DNA of 64,000 bases from Paenibacillus zeisoli (GTDB lineage: Bacteria; Bacillota; Bacilli; Paenibacillales; Paenibacillaceae): positions 60,582-124,581 of the forward strand of contig NZ_RZNX01000010.1 of the NCBI RefSeq assembly GCF_003994465.1. Reading direction: 5' to 3'. Each line of letters starts with the position of its first letter. Position 1 is the first letter of the stretch. The notes beneath the pieces were generated by a model. That model did not search any database and had not been told where the DNA came from. It was given only the letters and a program-made list of their open reading frames with translations. Below, in pieces: positions 52,261 through 60,796 of this stretch. Made by a program: the position numbers and the translations under genes.

Positions 52261-52827
52261 ATGTCTATTTATACACGCACGGGTGATGAGGGCAAAACGT
52301 CTGTCATTGGAGCCAGAGTCATGAAGGACGACGAGCGAATTGAAGCCTATGGAACGATTGATGAGTTGAATTGTTTTGTAGGCCAGGCGATGAGTCAGGC
52401 TGATCCTGCAGAATTCGCAGACTTAATTCAGCATTTACTCCAAATCCAGCACGAGCTGTTCGACTGCGGGTCAGACCTGGCTTTTGTCCAGTTAAGCGAA
52501 TCCCGCTATAAGGTAAGTGCGTCTATGGTGGACCAGTTGGAGCAGTGGATAGACGCCTATGAACAAGAGAACCCGAAGCTTGAGAAATTCATACTGCCTG
52601 GCGGTACTGCACTGTCTTCTACACTGCATATCTGCCGTACAGTCTGCCGCCGGGCTGAGCGCCGGACGGTCTCACTTGGAGCGAAGCGGGACATTAACCC
52701 GGATGTTCTTAGATACTTGAACCGCCTGTCGGATTTCTTCTTCGCTGTTGCCAGAACGGCTAATGCCAGACTGAAGATGGCCGATATAGAATATGAGCGC
52801 AGCGCTAAGGTGTTCCGTAACCAATGA
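52261..52827 (+). CDS. PduO-type cob(I)alamin adenosyltransferase
   Basis: A 188-residue enzyme that makes adenosylcobalamin from cob(I)alamin and ATP. The ATP-binding N-terminus YTRTGDEGKTSVIG, IDELNCFVGQA, and the C-terminal RTVCRRAERR...LNRLSDFFFAVAR are diagnostic. The ATG at 52261 matches the family start; a GTG at 52246 in frame adds five residues. Its stop overlaps the next gene (ATGA). It could supply cofactor for B12-dependent enzymes such as the radical SAM protein at 7.5 kb, though that class normally uses methyl- or hydroxocobalamin. Confidence 0.93.
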   Translation: MSIYTRTGDEGKTSVIGARVMKDDERIEAYGTIDELNCFVGQAMSQADPAEFADLIQHLLQIQHELFDCGSDLAFVQLSESRYKVSASMVDQLEQWIDAYEQENPKLEKFILPGGTALSSTLHICRTVCRRAERRTVSLGAKRDINPDVLRYLNRLSDFFFAVARTANARLKMADIEYERSAKVFRNQ

Positions 52828-53786
52828 CAGCTTATTATGATCCTATTGAATATGAAGTAAAAGAAGAAGACAGCGGCATGCTGCTGAAGACAGTGCTTCA
52901 GCGAAGACTCGGCGTATCCCGTAAACTTATGTCCAAGATCAAGCTGACGGAACAAGGGGTTATGCTGAATGGGGAAAGAGTCTACATTAGTGTCAAGGTC
53001 AAGCAGGGTGACCGGATTGCCATCCGAATGGAGCAGGAAGAGTCGGATGATATTTTGCCGGAGCCAATTCCGTTTGAAATTTTGTATGAGGATGAAGCTC
53101 TGCTGATTGTGAATAAAGAACCGGGAATTATCGTACACCCCACCCATGGTCATTATACCGGGACGCTTGCAAATGGGGTGGTTCACTACTGGAAGGAACG
53201 CGGAGAGAGATTCCGATTTCGCCCTATACATAGGCTCGATCAGGAGACGAGCGGTGTACTCGCCATAGCCAAGAATGCCTATATCCACCAGCATATTTCT
53301 GAACAGTTGATTGCCGGGCAGATAACCAAACGGTATAGAGCCTTGGTTCACGGGGCTCCTTCGCCTGAAGAAGGAACAATAGACGGGCCTATTGACCGCG
53401 ACCCGCTTGAACCCCATCGGCGTATCGTTACGCCTGACGGATACTCTGCTTTAACCTTTTACAGAATCGTTGAGAAATACAGCCCTGCTTCTTTAGTGGA
53501 TATTCGACTGGGAACAGGACGAACTCACCAGATTCGTGTGCATATGACTTCGGTGGGGTGTCCGCTTATTGGGGACAAGATGTATACCTATCCGTCCAGG
53601 GATAAATGTCCAGAGGGCAATCGGGAGAAGATGGATCAGCTAAACCTCCTGATTGGGCGGCAGGCGCTGCATGCAGCAGAACTGGGGCTGCGTCATCCGC
53701 TTACTGGCCAAGATATGATCTTCAAAGCGCCTCTTCCTGAAGACATGGATAGGCTAAGAAATTATTTAATAACAGATCACGGATAA
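52824..53786 (+). CDS. RluA-family RNA pseudouridine synthase (second paralogue)
   Basis: A 320-residue enzyme: S4-like domain at ~15-70 (RLGVSRKLMSKIKLTEQGVMLNG) and catalytic domain with HRLDQETSG at 136-144 (catalytic Asp139) and TGRTHQIRVHMTSVGCPLIGD. It converts uridine to pseudouridine in rRNA or tRNA. It shares the family with the gene at 4101-5036 but is not a close copy. Its start overlaps the adenosyltransferase stop by 4 bp. Confidence 0.93.
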   Translation: MTAYYDPIEYEVKEEDSGMLLKTVLQRRLGVSRKLMSKIKLTEQGVMLNGERVYISVKVKQGDRIAIRMEQEESDDILPEPIPFEILYEDEALLIVNKEPGIIVHPTHGHYTGTLANGVVHYWKERGERFRFRPIHRLDQETSGVLAIAKNAYIHQHISEQLIAGQITKRYRALVHGAPSPEEGTIDGPIDRDPLEPHRRIVTPDGYSALTFYRIVEKYSPASLVDIRLGTGRTHQIRVHMTSVGCPLIGDKMYTYPSRDKCPEGNREKMDQLNLLIGRQALHAAELGLRHPLTGQDMIFKAPLPEDMDRLRNYLITDHG

Positions 53787-53799
53787 CTGGAGGCTCATC

Positions 53800-54165
53800 A
53801 TGAGTGAATTAATCGTATATCAATACCCGAAATGCGGAACCTGCCGGAATGCAGTGAAATGGCTGAATTCAGCGGGATACCAGCTTGATACTAGACATAT
53901 TTTTGAGGCACCGCCAAGTAAGGAGGAGCTTGCAGCTTTGATTGATCACAGCGGACTTGAACTCAAAAAGTTCTTTAATACGAGCGGTGAAGTCTATAAA
54001 GAGATGGGGCTGAAGGACAAGCTTGCGGGTCTTTCCCGGGAAGAGCAGATCGAACTGCTTGCTTCAAATGGCCGTCTAATCAAGAGGCCGATCGTTACAG
54101 ACGGGAAGAAAGTGACGGTAGGCTTCAAGGAAGACATGTTCGAGCTGGCATGGGGAAGACATTAG
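53800..54165 (+). CDS. ArsC/Spx-family thioredoxin-fold protein (YusI-like)
   Basis: A 121-residue protein with the N-terminal redox motif YPKCGTCRNAVKWL (CxxC) and the family C-terminal half RLIKRPIVTDGKKVTVGFKEDMF. The fold is that of arsenate reductase ArsC and the Spx regulator. The length and RPIV...GF pattern fit the YusI/YffB-like subgroup; it lacks the strong transcription-factor features needed to call it Spx. 13 bp after the pseudouridine synthase gene. Confidence 0.87.
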   Translation: MSELIVYQYPKCGTCRNAVKWLNSAGYQLDTRHIFEAPPSKEELAALIDHSGLELKKFFNTSGEVYKEMGLKDKLAGLSREEQIELLASNGRLIKRPIVTDGKKVTVGFKEDMFELAWGRH

Positions 54166-54266
54166 TAATCGAAGACGTGCTGCTCATGTGATATACTGGA
54201 GTATATACGATCTGGGTTCAAGAGTTCAAAGCTCCAAATCCAGGAACGAATGAAGGAGAGAGAACG

Positions 54267-55154
54267 TTGACGACAAGTAACAAAGAAACTTTATTGTTGG
54301 TAGACGGAATGGCGCTCATGTTCCGGGCCTTTTATGCGTCCGCAGCCAGCGGCTACATCCGCCGCACGAAGGCCGGTCTTCCCACCAATGCGATATATGG
54401 CTTCATGCGGTATTTCTGGGATGCTGTAGAGAAGTTCTCCCCTTCCCATGTAGCCTGCTGCTGGGATTTGGGAAGCAAGACATTCCGTACTGAACAATTT
54501 GCAGCTTACAAGGGCAACCGCTCGGAAGCACCGGACGATCTGATTCCCCAGTTCGCTGTTATTCTGGAAGTGATGGACAGCCTGGGCATTCCTAATATTA
54601 GCGCTCAGGGGTATGAGGCTGATGATTGCATCGGAACCTTGGCTTCGATCTACTGCCAGGATATGGATGTTCTTGTGTTGACCGGAGATCATGATATGCT
54701 TCAGCTTGTCAATGACTGCACGAGCGTCATTATTATGAAGAAAGGCCATGGCAATTACATGGTCTATACTCCGGACAGCCTGATGGAAGAGAAGCAGCTC
54801 CTGCCGCGGCAGATTATTGATGTTAAGGCATTGATGGGCGACCCGAGTGATAACTATCCGGGGGTACGCGGAATTGGCGAGAAGACAGCCGTTAAGCTTG
54901 TACAGGAGTACCACGATGTCGAAGGGATTCTTGCTAATCTGGAGGCACTCTCCAAAGGGGTGCGGACCAAGATCGAAACCGACCTGGACATGCTTCATCT
55001 GTCTCGTCAGCTAGCTACCATTAAGTGTGATGTGGAATTAGCTTGTCAGATCGACGAATGCCGACTGGAGCTGAATCACGCATTAATTGCTTCCAAATTT
55101 GAAGAACTTGAAATGAAAAGTATATGTGCTTGGATGGGAGTTGCCGTTGTATAA
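54267..55154 (+). CDS. 5'-3' exonuclease (stand-alone PolA-type)
   Basis: A 295-residue FEN/PolA-type 5' nuclease lacking a polymerase domain, like B. subtilis YpcP. Metal-binding acids are in LLVDGMALMFRAFY, CCWDLGSKTFR, EADDCIGTLA and LTGDHDMLQL, and the helix-hairpin-helix is DNYPGVRGIGEKTAVKLVQEY. It would remove RNA primers or 5' flaps. TTG start at 54267, AAGGAGAGAGAACG upstream. The next gene starts at the base after its stop. Confidence 0.93.
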   Translation: MTTSNKETLLLVDGMALMFRAFYASAASGYIRRTKAGLPTNAIYGFMRYFWDAVEKFSPSHVACCWDLGSKTFRTEQFAAYKGNRSEAPDDLIPQFAVILEVMDSLGIPNISAQGYEADDCIGTLASIYCQDMDVLVLTGDHDMLQLVNDCTSVIIMKKGHGNYMVYTPDSLMEEKQLLPRQIIDVKALMGDPSDNYPGVRGIGEKTAVKLVQEYHDVEGILANLEALSKGVRTKIETDLDMLHLSRQLATIKCDVELACQIDECRLELNHALIASKFEELEMKSICAWMGVAVV

Positions 55155-56264
55155 ATGAAGAAGAATTATACCTATAACCGGACTAATCTATTAACAAGAA
55201 TCATGCTGTCCCTTGCCGCAGTACTGCTGCTGACCTCAGGAACGCTGAGTCCTCTTCCAGCTGAAGCGAAGCCGGGAATTAAGGCCTCCTCAAGCAAAGT
55301 TAAAGTTGGAAGCAGGACCTTTACCGTTCAAACGGTCTCCATTCCCAAAGGAACTCCTGTTACGCTCGGACTTGCTAAGCGTCAAGTGGGCCAAGTGGAG
55401 GGTTTCACCTCCATTGTGAAGAACTATCATGCGGAAGCGGCAATCAACGGGGCCTTCTTTAATGCCTACGGTGGTCCTACAGATCCGTATGGCACATTTA
55501 TTATTCAAGGGAGATTAGCCCATTTCGGTGGATATGGGACAACCCTTGGTTTTCTGAAAGATGGTACGGCCATGATGGCTCCTCTTCGTAATTCGCTAAC
55601 AGGTACAGTCACCAGTGACAAAGGAAGCTCGATTGGCTGGTATGCCGTATTCCTCAATCGTACTCCTGCGAGCGGGGCAAGCACGATTATCAAATATACT
55701 CCGGATCGTGGAAGCCGGGTTGGGTTTAGCGGCGGTATTGCCGTAACCATCGTGGATGGTGTGGTCACGAAGAAAGATACGAATGCGAACAGTCTGATTC
55801 CTAAGAACGGTTACGTGCTTGTTTTTACAGGGAATGAGAAGAAGAGTTCGGACCGCTTCGTTGTTGGATACAAAGTTCAAGAGAATTTGGTCTACAAGGA
55901 TGATAAAGGAAATGCGATTCCCTGGCAGAATGTCGTAACTGCCGTAGGCGCAGGTCCGCGGCTGGTGCGAGATGGCAGAGTGGAATTGAACGCGAAGGCG
56001 GAAGGCTTCAATGATCCAAAGATTCTGTCGAGCTCCGCAGCGCGCAGCGGGGTGGCCATTATGCCGGATGGCTCAATTCTCCTGGCAACCGTATCCGGTG
56101 CAACGATGCAGCAGTGGGCGGGAATCATGAAGGCGCTGGGCGCGAAGCAGGCCATGAACCTGGATGGCGGGGCTTCATCTGCCCTCTACGCGAATGGCAA
56201 GGTGCTTACTCAGGCGGGCCGTCCGCTAAGCAATGTGCTGGTATTCGGAAGTAATGTGAAGTAA
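55155..56264 (+). CDS. Secreted phosphodiester glycosidase (NAGPA domain) protein
   Basis: A 369-residue protein with a signal peptide (basic start, hydrophobic core LLTRIMLSLAAVLLLTSG, cleavage near AEA-KPG). The NAGPA domain has AINGAFFNAYGGPTDPYG, LGFLKDG, GAGPRLVRDGRVELNAKAEGF and the C-terminal MNLDGGASSALYANGK. These proteins hydrolyse phosphodiester-linked sugars and act on wall or exopolysaccharide material outside the cell. The ATG immediately follows the exonuclease TAA with no gap and no separate ribosome site in the usual place, implying translational coupling of two unrelated functions. Confidence 0.88.
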   Translation: MKKNYTYNRTNLLTRIMLSLAAVLLLTSGTLSPLPAEAKPGIKASSSKVKVGSRTFTVQTVSIPKGTPVTLGLAKRQVGQVEGFTSIVKNYHAEAAINGAFFNAYGGPTDPYGTFIIQGRLAHFGGYGTTLGFLKDGTAMMAPLRNSLTGTVTSDKGSSIGWYAVFLNRTPASGASTIIKYTPDRGSRVGFSGGIAVTIVDGVVTKKDTNANSLIPKNGYVLVFTGNEKKSSDRFVVGYKVQENLVYKDDKGNAIPWQNVVTAVGAGPRLVRDGRVELNAKAEGFNDPKILSSSAARSGVAIMPDGSILLATVSGATMQQWAGIMKALGAKQAMNLDGGASSALYANGKVLTQAGRPLSNVLVFGSNVK

Positions 56265-56272
56265 TGAAATTC

Positions 56273-56327
56273 CGAAGGGCTATCCTATACGTCATCAGAG
56301 ATGACCATGGGATAGCCCTTCGTTTGT
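56273..56327 (+). terminator. Terminator after the phosphodiester glycosidase gene
   Basis: CGAAGGGCTATCC pairs with GGATAGCCCTTCG, inner GTCAT/ATGAC stem, followed by TTTG. Confidence 0.85.
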
Positions 56328-56418
56328 AATCTTAGGTAGATGATGCGATGCACGGTGTATCATCCGAATACTCACGTCCGTCAGCGCTATAAAGCTGCAC
56401 CGGCATCTCCACACACAA

Positions 56419-56458
56419 TAAAATGGCGTCACGGATATTAGATCCGTAACGCCATTTA
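56419..56458 (-). terminator. Terminator of pgpA
   Basis: On the minus strand AAATGGCGT...ACGGATC pairs with GATCCGT-like bases...ACGCCATTT, followed by TATTG; a 14-bp-plus stem 14 bp past the pgpA stop. Confidence 0.85.
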
Positions 56459-56471
56459 TGCTCAATAGAGC

Positions 56472-57026
56472 TTATCTAGCCTGATCGGTGGATTCCTCGC
56501 CTTTCTCAATTTCACGCTCCGCCTGTTTGCGGTGGGCAATCCGGCTGCTTGCCGAAGCGGCGATCGCACCTACAATATCGTCGAGGAACGTATGGACCGG
56601 ACCTAGGCTTTTATCATTTAAACGTTCGAGTACGCCGGGCTTCAGCTTATCTACATAGCCATAATTCGTGAATCCGATACTTCCATATACGTTGACGATG
56701 GAGAAGGCGAGAATCTCATCGACCCCATACAGCCCTTCATCATTGGAGATCATCTCCTGCAGCTCGGGAATTAGCAGCTCCTTCTCGGCGAGAATATCCA
56801 GCTGAATCCCGGTCAATACCGCGTTTTGAACCTCTCGCTTGGTAAGGACCTGCTCCACATTATGGATGCATTCCTCCATCGTGAGGTCGGGATAATACTT
56901 CTGCTGTAGGAGCATGACGAGCTCAGCAATCTCTGAAATTTGGACGCCCCGTTTATGAAGCCATTCTCTGGTCGCATCGGCCACCTTTTTACTGTTCAAG
57001 CTGTAAGGGATTTTCGCTTTGTCCAT
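56472..57026 (-). CDS. pgpA: Phosphatidylglycerophosphatase A (PgpA/YutG)
   Basis: A ~184-residue protein matching the YutG form of PgpA, which dephosphorylates phosphatidylglycerophosphate to phosphatidylglycerol. Family blocks: GVDEILAFSIVNVYGSIGFTNYGYVDK and FLDDIVGAIAASASSRIAHR (acidic FLDD is conserved). The Bacillus type has an N-terminal cytosolic region (residues 1-85) and lacks the strong membrane helices of E. coli PgpA. ATG 57026 follows GAGGTGAAGGTC; a longer in-frame start at 57056 is possible. Confidence 0.88.
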   Translation of the reverse strand: MDKAKIPYSLNSKKVADATREWLHKRGVQISEIAELVMLLQQKYYPDLTMEECIHNVEQVLTKREVQNAVLTGIQLDILAEKELLIPELQEMISNDEGLYGVDEILAFSIVNVYGSIGFTNYGYVDKLKPGVLERLNDKSLGPVHTFLDDIVGAIAASASSRIAHRKQAEREIEKGEESTDQAR

Positions 57027-57176
57027 GACCTTCACCTCAACTCCTAACATATTCATGCTGCGTCTGATATGTGCAGTGTGTCCACTTCCCGGAAAAAATA
57101 GTTATTTTTCGAAAGGGGGGCTCGTATATATAGTAATACAAACCACAGAAAATTGTTAGGGAGGCACGAAGGACCT

Positions 57177-58253
57177 ATGAAATCTTTTCCAAGAATACAG
57201 ACTACCGCAGCAGCTGGCTTACTCGCTATCCCTTTGTTGTTATCAGGATGTGGAATCTTCGGTTCACAAGGTGCTGCGCAGATCGATCCTCCACCAGCGA
57301 ATGTTGAAGCACAGATGCTGCAGACGGCGGATCAAGTGAATCAGACAAGCTCTTCTGGTAAGACAAGCACAGAGAACACTAATCAAACCACGGTCTATTT
57401 GAAGAACGATCAGGGCCTGCTTGCACCTGTATCCCTGAACTTGCCGAAGGGCAGTAAGGAAGGGAAGTTGAATCAGGTTATGGAGTCCCTCGTACAGGAC
57501 GGGACGTATGCTTCATCTATCCCGGAAGGCTTCCAGGGAGTTCTTCCGAAAGGAACGCAGGTTACCCATGTATCCGTAGATAAGAAACAGAAGCTGGCTG
57601 TTGTGGAGTTCACCAAACCTTTCATGAACTATGACGTGAAGGATGAGCGCAAGATCATGGAGGCTGTAACCTGGACGTTAACGGACAACCCTGATGTTCA
57701 GAACGTTCAGTTATGGGTGGACGGGCAGAAGTTAAATGAGATGCCGGTAGCCCATACGCCGCTGAATCAGCCGCTCAATCGCACCGTCGGAATCAATCTG
57801 GAGCTTACACCGGGAGCAAATGTCTCGCAGACCAGTCCGGTTACGGTATATTTCTCCTCATCCACGAAGAGTGGGGTACCTTATTTCGTCCCTGTGACCC
57901 GGTTGGTTCCAGCAGGTGGAGATACGGTAAAAGCAGCCCTTGCCCAGTTGATTCAGGGCCCTGTTCAGGGGGATGGATTACAGCAGGTACTAACCTCGAA
58001 CACATCGGTTGAGCAGGTAGAGACGGCTAAAGACGGCGTGGTTACCGTCTCGCTGAAGGATGACATGTTCCAGCCGGGCGAGAAGGTGCCGGCACAGCTT
58101 CTTCAGTCCCTTGTCCTGACTGTAACGGAGAATACCAAGAGTGACAAAGTACGCATTTGGATGAATGGCAGCAAAGACGTTGTCGGGGACGACAACCAGA
58201 AATACAGCGAGCCTGTCTCCCGTCCGGAGGCGCTTAATCATATTCCTATCTGA
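57177..58253 (+). CDS. gerM: GerM sporulation/germination lipoprotein
   Basis: A 358-residue lipoprotein with signal peptide ending LLLSGC (lipidated Cys near 24) and two GerMN domains (about 95-200 and 225-340): KLNQVMESLVQDGTY...PKGTQVTHVSVDKKQKLAVVEFTKPF and TVKAALAQLIQGPVQGDGLQ...VSLKDDMF. GerM is needed for sporulation and germination. The gene order gerM-rph-rdgB is as in B. subtilis. The ATG at 57177 begins the signal peptide; the in-frame start at 57153 would bury it. Confidence 0.93.
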   Translation: MKSFPRIQTTAAAGLLAIPLLLSGCGIFGSQGAAQIDPPPANVEAQMLQTADQVNQTSSSGKTSTENTNQTTVYLKNDQGLLAPVSLNLPKGSKEGKLNQVMESLVQDGTYASSIPEGFQGVLPKGTQVTHVSVDKKQKLAVVEFTKPFMNYDVKDERKIMEAVTWTLTDNPDVQNVQLWVDGQKLNEMPVAHTPLNQPLNRTVGINLELTPGANVSQTSPVTVYFSSSTKSGVPYFVPVTRLVPAGGDTVKAALAQLIQGPVQGDGLQQVLTSNTSVEQVETAKDGVVTVSLKDDMFQPGEKVPAQLLQSLVLTVTENTKSDKVRIWMNGSKDVVGDDNQKYSEPVSRPEALNHIPI

Positions 58254-58262
58254 TGTCCACCC

Positions 58263-58293
58263 GGGGCCAGCTGCTCAGCGGCTCCTTTTTTTT
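58263..58293 (+). terminator. Terminator after gerM
   Basis: GGGGCC...GCTG pairs with CAGC...GGCTCC, followed by TTTTTTTT. The 2-nt loop means the innermost pairs are probably open. Confidence 0.75.
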
Positions 58294-58391
58294 GTATGGG
58301 CAAGGGATTTTCTTCCTAAGGTGCTTTTGCAGCATCTCTTTGGTAAAATAGGGGAAGTATAGACAGGATGAAATGTAGGAGGCACATACTC

Positions 58392-59150
58392 ATGAGAATA
58401 AACGAACGACTTGCGGATCAGCGCAGGCCTATGAATTTAACGGTTAATCCCAATAAATATGCAGAAGGTTCTGTATATATTGAAGTCGGTGATACCAAGG
58501 TACTCTGCACCGCAACGGTGGAAGAGAAAGTTCCCCCGTTCATGAAAGGTCAAGGACGCGGATGGGTAACGGCGGAATATGCGATGCTGCCGCGTGCAAC
58601 CCAGACGAGAAATCAACGGGAATCCGCAAGAGGCAAGCTTACTGGCAGAACGATGGAGATTCAGCGCCTCATCGGGCGTGCGCTCAGATCTGTAGTTAAT
58701 CTTCAGGCGCTTGGAGAGCGGACGGTCATCATTGACTGTGATGTTGTTCAGGCGGATGGAGGGACTCGAACTACCTCGATTACAGGGGCTTTCATTGCGA
58801 TGTCGATAGCCATTAATAAGCTGGCCCAGAAGCATAATCTCGCCGTATTTCCTGTTACGGATTATTTGGCCTCGGTCAGTGTTGGCGTAGTCGGGAATGA
58901 GCTGCTGCTCGACTTGAATTATGAAGAAGATTCTAAAGCCAAGGTAGACATGAATGTGGTAATGACCGGCGAAGGCAAATTCGTAGAAATACAGGGTACG
59001 GGCGAGGAAAGCCCCTTCTCCCGCGAGGAAATGAACGGGATGATGGAGCTGGCTGAGAAAGGAATTCGTGAAATGATCGCGCAGCAGCAGGAAGTGCTTG
59101 GGCCGATTGCTTTGAAAATTGGATCAGGTCAGGCAGGGAAGAAGGTATGA
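58392..59150 (+). CDS. rph: Ribonuclease PH
   Basis: A 252-residue phosphorolytic 3'-5' exoribonuclease that trims tRNA 3' ends. [67 protein letters not shown] and [15 protein letters not shown] are the family blocks with the phosphate-binding and catalytic residues. The ATG at 58392 follows TAGGAGGCACATACTC. Its stop overlaps rdgB by 4 bp. Confidence 0.97.
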   Translation: MRINERLADQRRPMNLTVNPNKYAEGSVYIEVGDTKVLCTATVEEKVPPFMKGQGRGWVTAEYAMLPRATQTRNQRESARGKLTGRTMEIQRLIGRALRSVVNLQALGERTVIIDCDVVQADGGTRTTSITGAFIAMSIAINKLAQKHNLAVFPVTDYLASVSVGVVGNELLLDLNYEEDSKAKVDMNVVMTGEGKFVEIQGTGEESPFSREEMNGMMELAEKGIREMIAQQQEVLGPIALKIGSGQAGKKV

Positions 59151-59776
59151 ACCCTTTTAAGGATACGGAGATTATTGTGGCCACGAAGAACCAGGGTAAG
59201 GTCAAAGAATTCGCATTTGCCCTCGCCGAGCTGGGCGGCACCGTGAAGAGCATGTACGATTATCCGGAGCTGCCTGAGGTGGTGGAGGATGGCGATACGT
59301 TCGCCGCTAATGCCCGCAAGAAGGCGAAGACGGTAGGCGATGCGCTCGGCAAGCCTGTTCTCGCCGATGACTCCGGACTTTGTGTAGACAAGCTCGGCGG
59401 GGCTCCCGGCGTCTATTCGGCGCGTTATTCTGGGGACCATGCTACAGATGCAGAGAACAATGACAAATTGCTGGATGAACTGCAGAAGTTGTCCGAAGGG
59501 GAAGATACGGAGCAGCCGCTCTTAAGTCCTGCCCGTTTCGTATGTCACTTGGCACTCTATGACCCGGGAACCGGAGAATTCGTAGAGGCTGAAGGTACCG
59601 TGGAAGGCATGATATCGGCAGAGCCTGCGGGAAGTGGGGGATTTGGTTACGACCCCATTTTCTATGTCCCCGCTTACCAGAAAGCCATGGCTGAGCTTAC
59701 GCTCCAGGAGAAGCAGGCAATCAGCCACCGCGGGGCTGCGCTGCGCATCTTGAAGGACAAACTTGGATTGAAGTGA
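59147..59776 (+). CDS. rdgB: dITP/XTP pyrophosphatase (RdgB/HAM1)
   Basis: A 209-residue house-cleaning enzyme that hydrolyses dITP and [59 protein letters not shown] and [12 protein letters not shown] are diagnostic. The start overlaps the rph stop (ATGA-type coupling). The YsnB phosphodiesterase gene that follows in B. subtilis is absent here. Confidence 0.97.
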   Translation: MNPFKDTEIIVATKNQGKVKEFAFALAELGGTVKSMYDYPELPEVVEDGDTFAANARKKAKTVGDALGKPVLADDSGLCVDKLGGAPGVYSARYSGDHATDAENNDKLLDELQKLSEGEDTEQPLLSPARFVCHLALYDPGTGEFVEAEGTVEGMISAEPAGSGGFGYDPIFYVPAYQKAMAELTLQEKQAISHRGAALRILKDKLGLK

Positions 59777-59836
59777 TAGGGCAAGGACCGAAAAGTGATA
59801 GGACAAGGACTAAGAAGTGATATTACAGTAAAGGAC
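59771..59836 (+). repeat. 22-bp tandem repeat starting at the rdgB stop codon
   Basis: AAGTGATAGGGCAAGGACCG (59771-), AAGTGATAGGACAAGGACTA (59793-) and a decayed third unit AAGTGATATTACAG (59815-) are spaced 22 bp apart. The first unit contains the rdgB TGA. Confidence 0.75.
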
Positions 59837-59866
59837 GACTGCCGTGCCAGGCAGCCGTCCTTTATT
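59830..59866 (+). terminator. Terminator after rdgB
   Basis: AAAGGACG...CTGCC pairs with GGCAG...CGTCCTTT, followed by ATT. Confidence 0.75.
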
Positions 59867-59900
59867 CATGTTCATGCAGTTATGCGTGAGAACCGAGTCA

Positions 59901-60668
59901 TTAGATTTTGACCGCGACAACGGTTAGTCTTTTGTAATCAGCATACATGGAGCCTTCGTGCATCAGCATGGGAACCAATCTTTCTGTAACTTTGGCGTAG
60001 AGAGCGGTTCTCTGATCATCTGAGAACCCGTTCAGGAAGTCGCCTCCGAAATTAGCAAGCCAGCCGCTTAATCCTTCCTTGTTGTCACTCAGCTTCGTAG
60101 GTCGGTCGTAATGGCGCATAAATTCTACTTTGAAGCCTTGTTCTTCAAGGAGCTGGGCATATTCTCCGATACTTGGGAAGTACCATGGGTTAAGCGTAGA
60201 AGCATCTATACCGTATTCCTCTTCGAACACCTCATAAATGGCCTGAATTATGGTCTCTACGTTGCCTTTACCGCCGAATTCGGCTACAAATCTTCCTCCA
60301 GGCTTTAATACGTGATAGATGGAACGGACGACACCTTGTGCGTTCTTCATCCAGTGCAGCGCCGCATTAGAGAATACGGCATCATAAGGCTCCTCCTCGG
60401 TGAAGCTCTCTCCGTTACTTATTTTAAAATTCAGATCAGGATATTTCTTCCGTGCCGCTTCAATCATGTTCGCTGAATAATCAATTCCTGTTACCTTCGC
60501 TCCGGACTCAGCGATCTGGAAGGTTAAGTCTCCGGTTCCACAGCCCAGATCCAGGATCCGTTCGTTGCTCTTTGGTGCAAGCAGATGAATTAAATTTTTA
60601 CCGTATTCCGACACAAAGGCAAGCTTGTTATCATAAGACTCCGGGTTCCAGATATTTGTTGAACTCAT
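59901..60668 (-). CDS. Class I SAM-dependent methyltransferase (trans-aconitate methyltransferase-like)
   Basis: A 255-residue methyltransferase with SAM motif RILDLGCGTGDLTFQIAESG (about 38-57), VTGIDYSANMIEAARKKYP, DAVFSNAALHWM and LKPGGRFVAEFGGKGNV. This is the pattern of the Tam / ubiquinone-menaquinone-like methyltransferase 11/25 families; the acceptor is not identifiable. AAAGGAGCTGCTGAAG precedes the ATG. Downstream of asnB on the same strand but 130 bp away. Confidence 0.85.
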   Translation of the reverse strand: MSSTNIWNPESYDNKLAFVSEYGKNLIHLLAPKSNERILDLGCGTGDLTFQIAESGAKVTGIDYSANMIEAARKKYPDLNFKISNGESFTEEEPYDAVFSNAALHWMKNAQGVVRSIYHVLKPGGRFVAEFGGKGNVETIIQAIYEVFEEEYGIDASTLNPWYFPSIGEYAQLLEEQGFKVEFMRHYDRPTKLSDNKEGLSGWLANFGGDFLNGFSDDQRTALYAKVTERLVPMLMHEGSMYADYKRLTVVAVKI

Positions 60669-60796
60669 CTTCAGCAGCTCCTTTGAATTAAGTTAAATTC
60701 ATTGTTGCATGAAGATGCTTATAATGGAAATATATAATCGATATAGAGGTTATAGGTTAAGACTATGAAGATATACTCTAGTAATTGATTCGGGTA

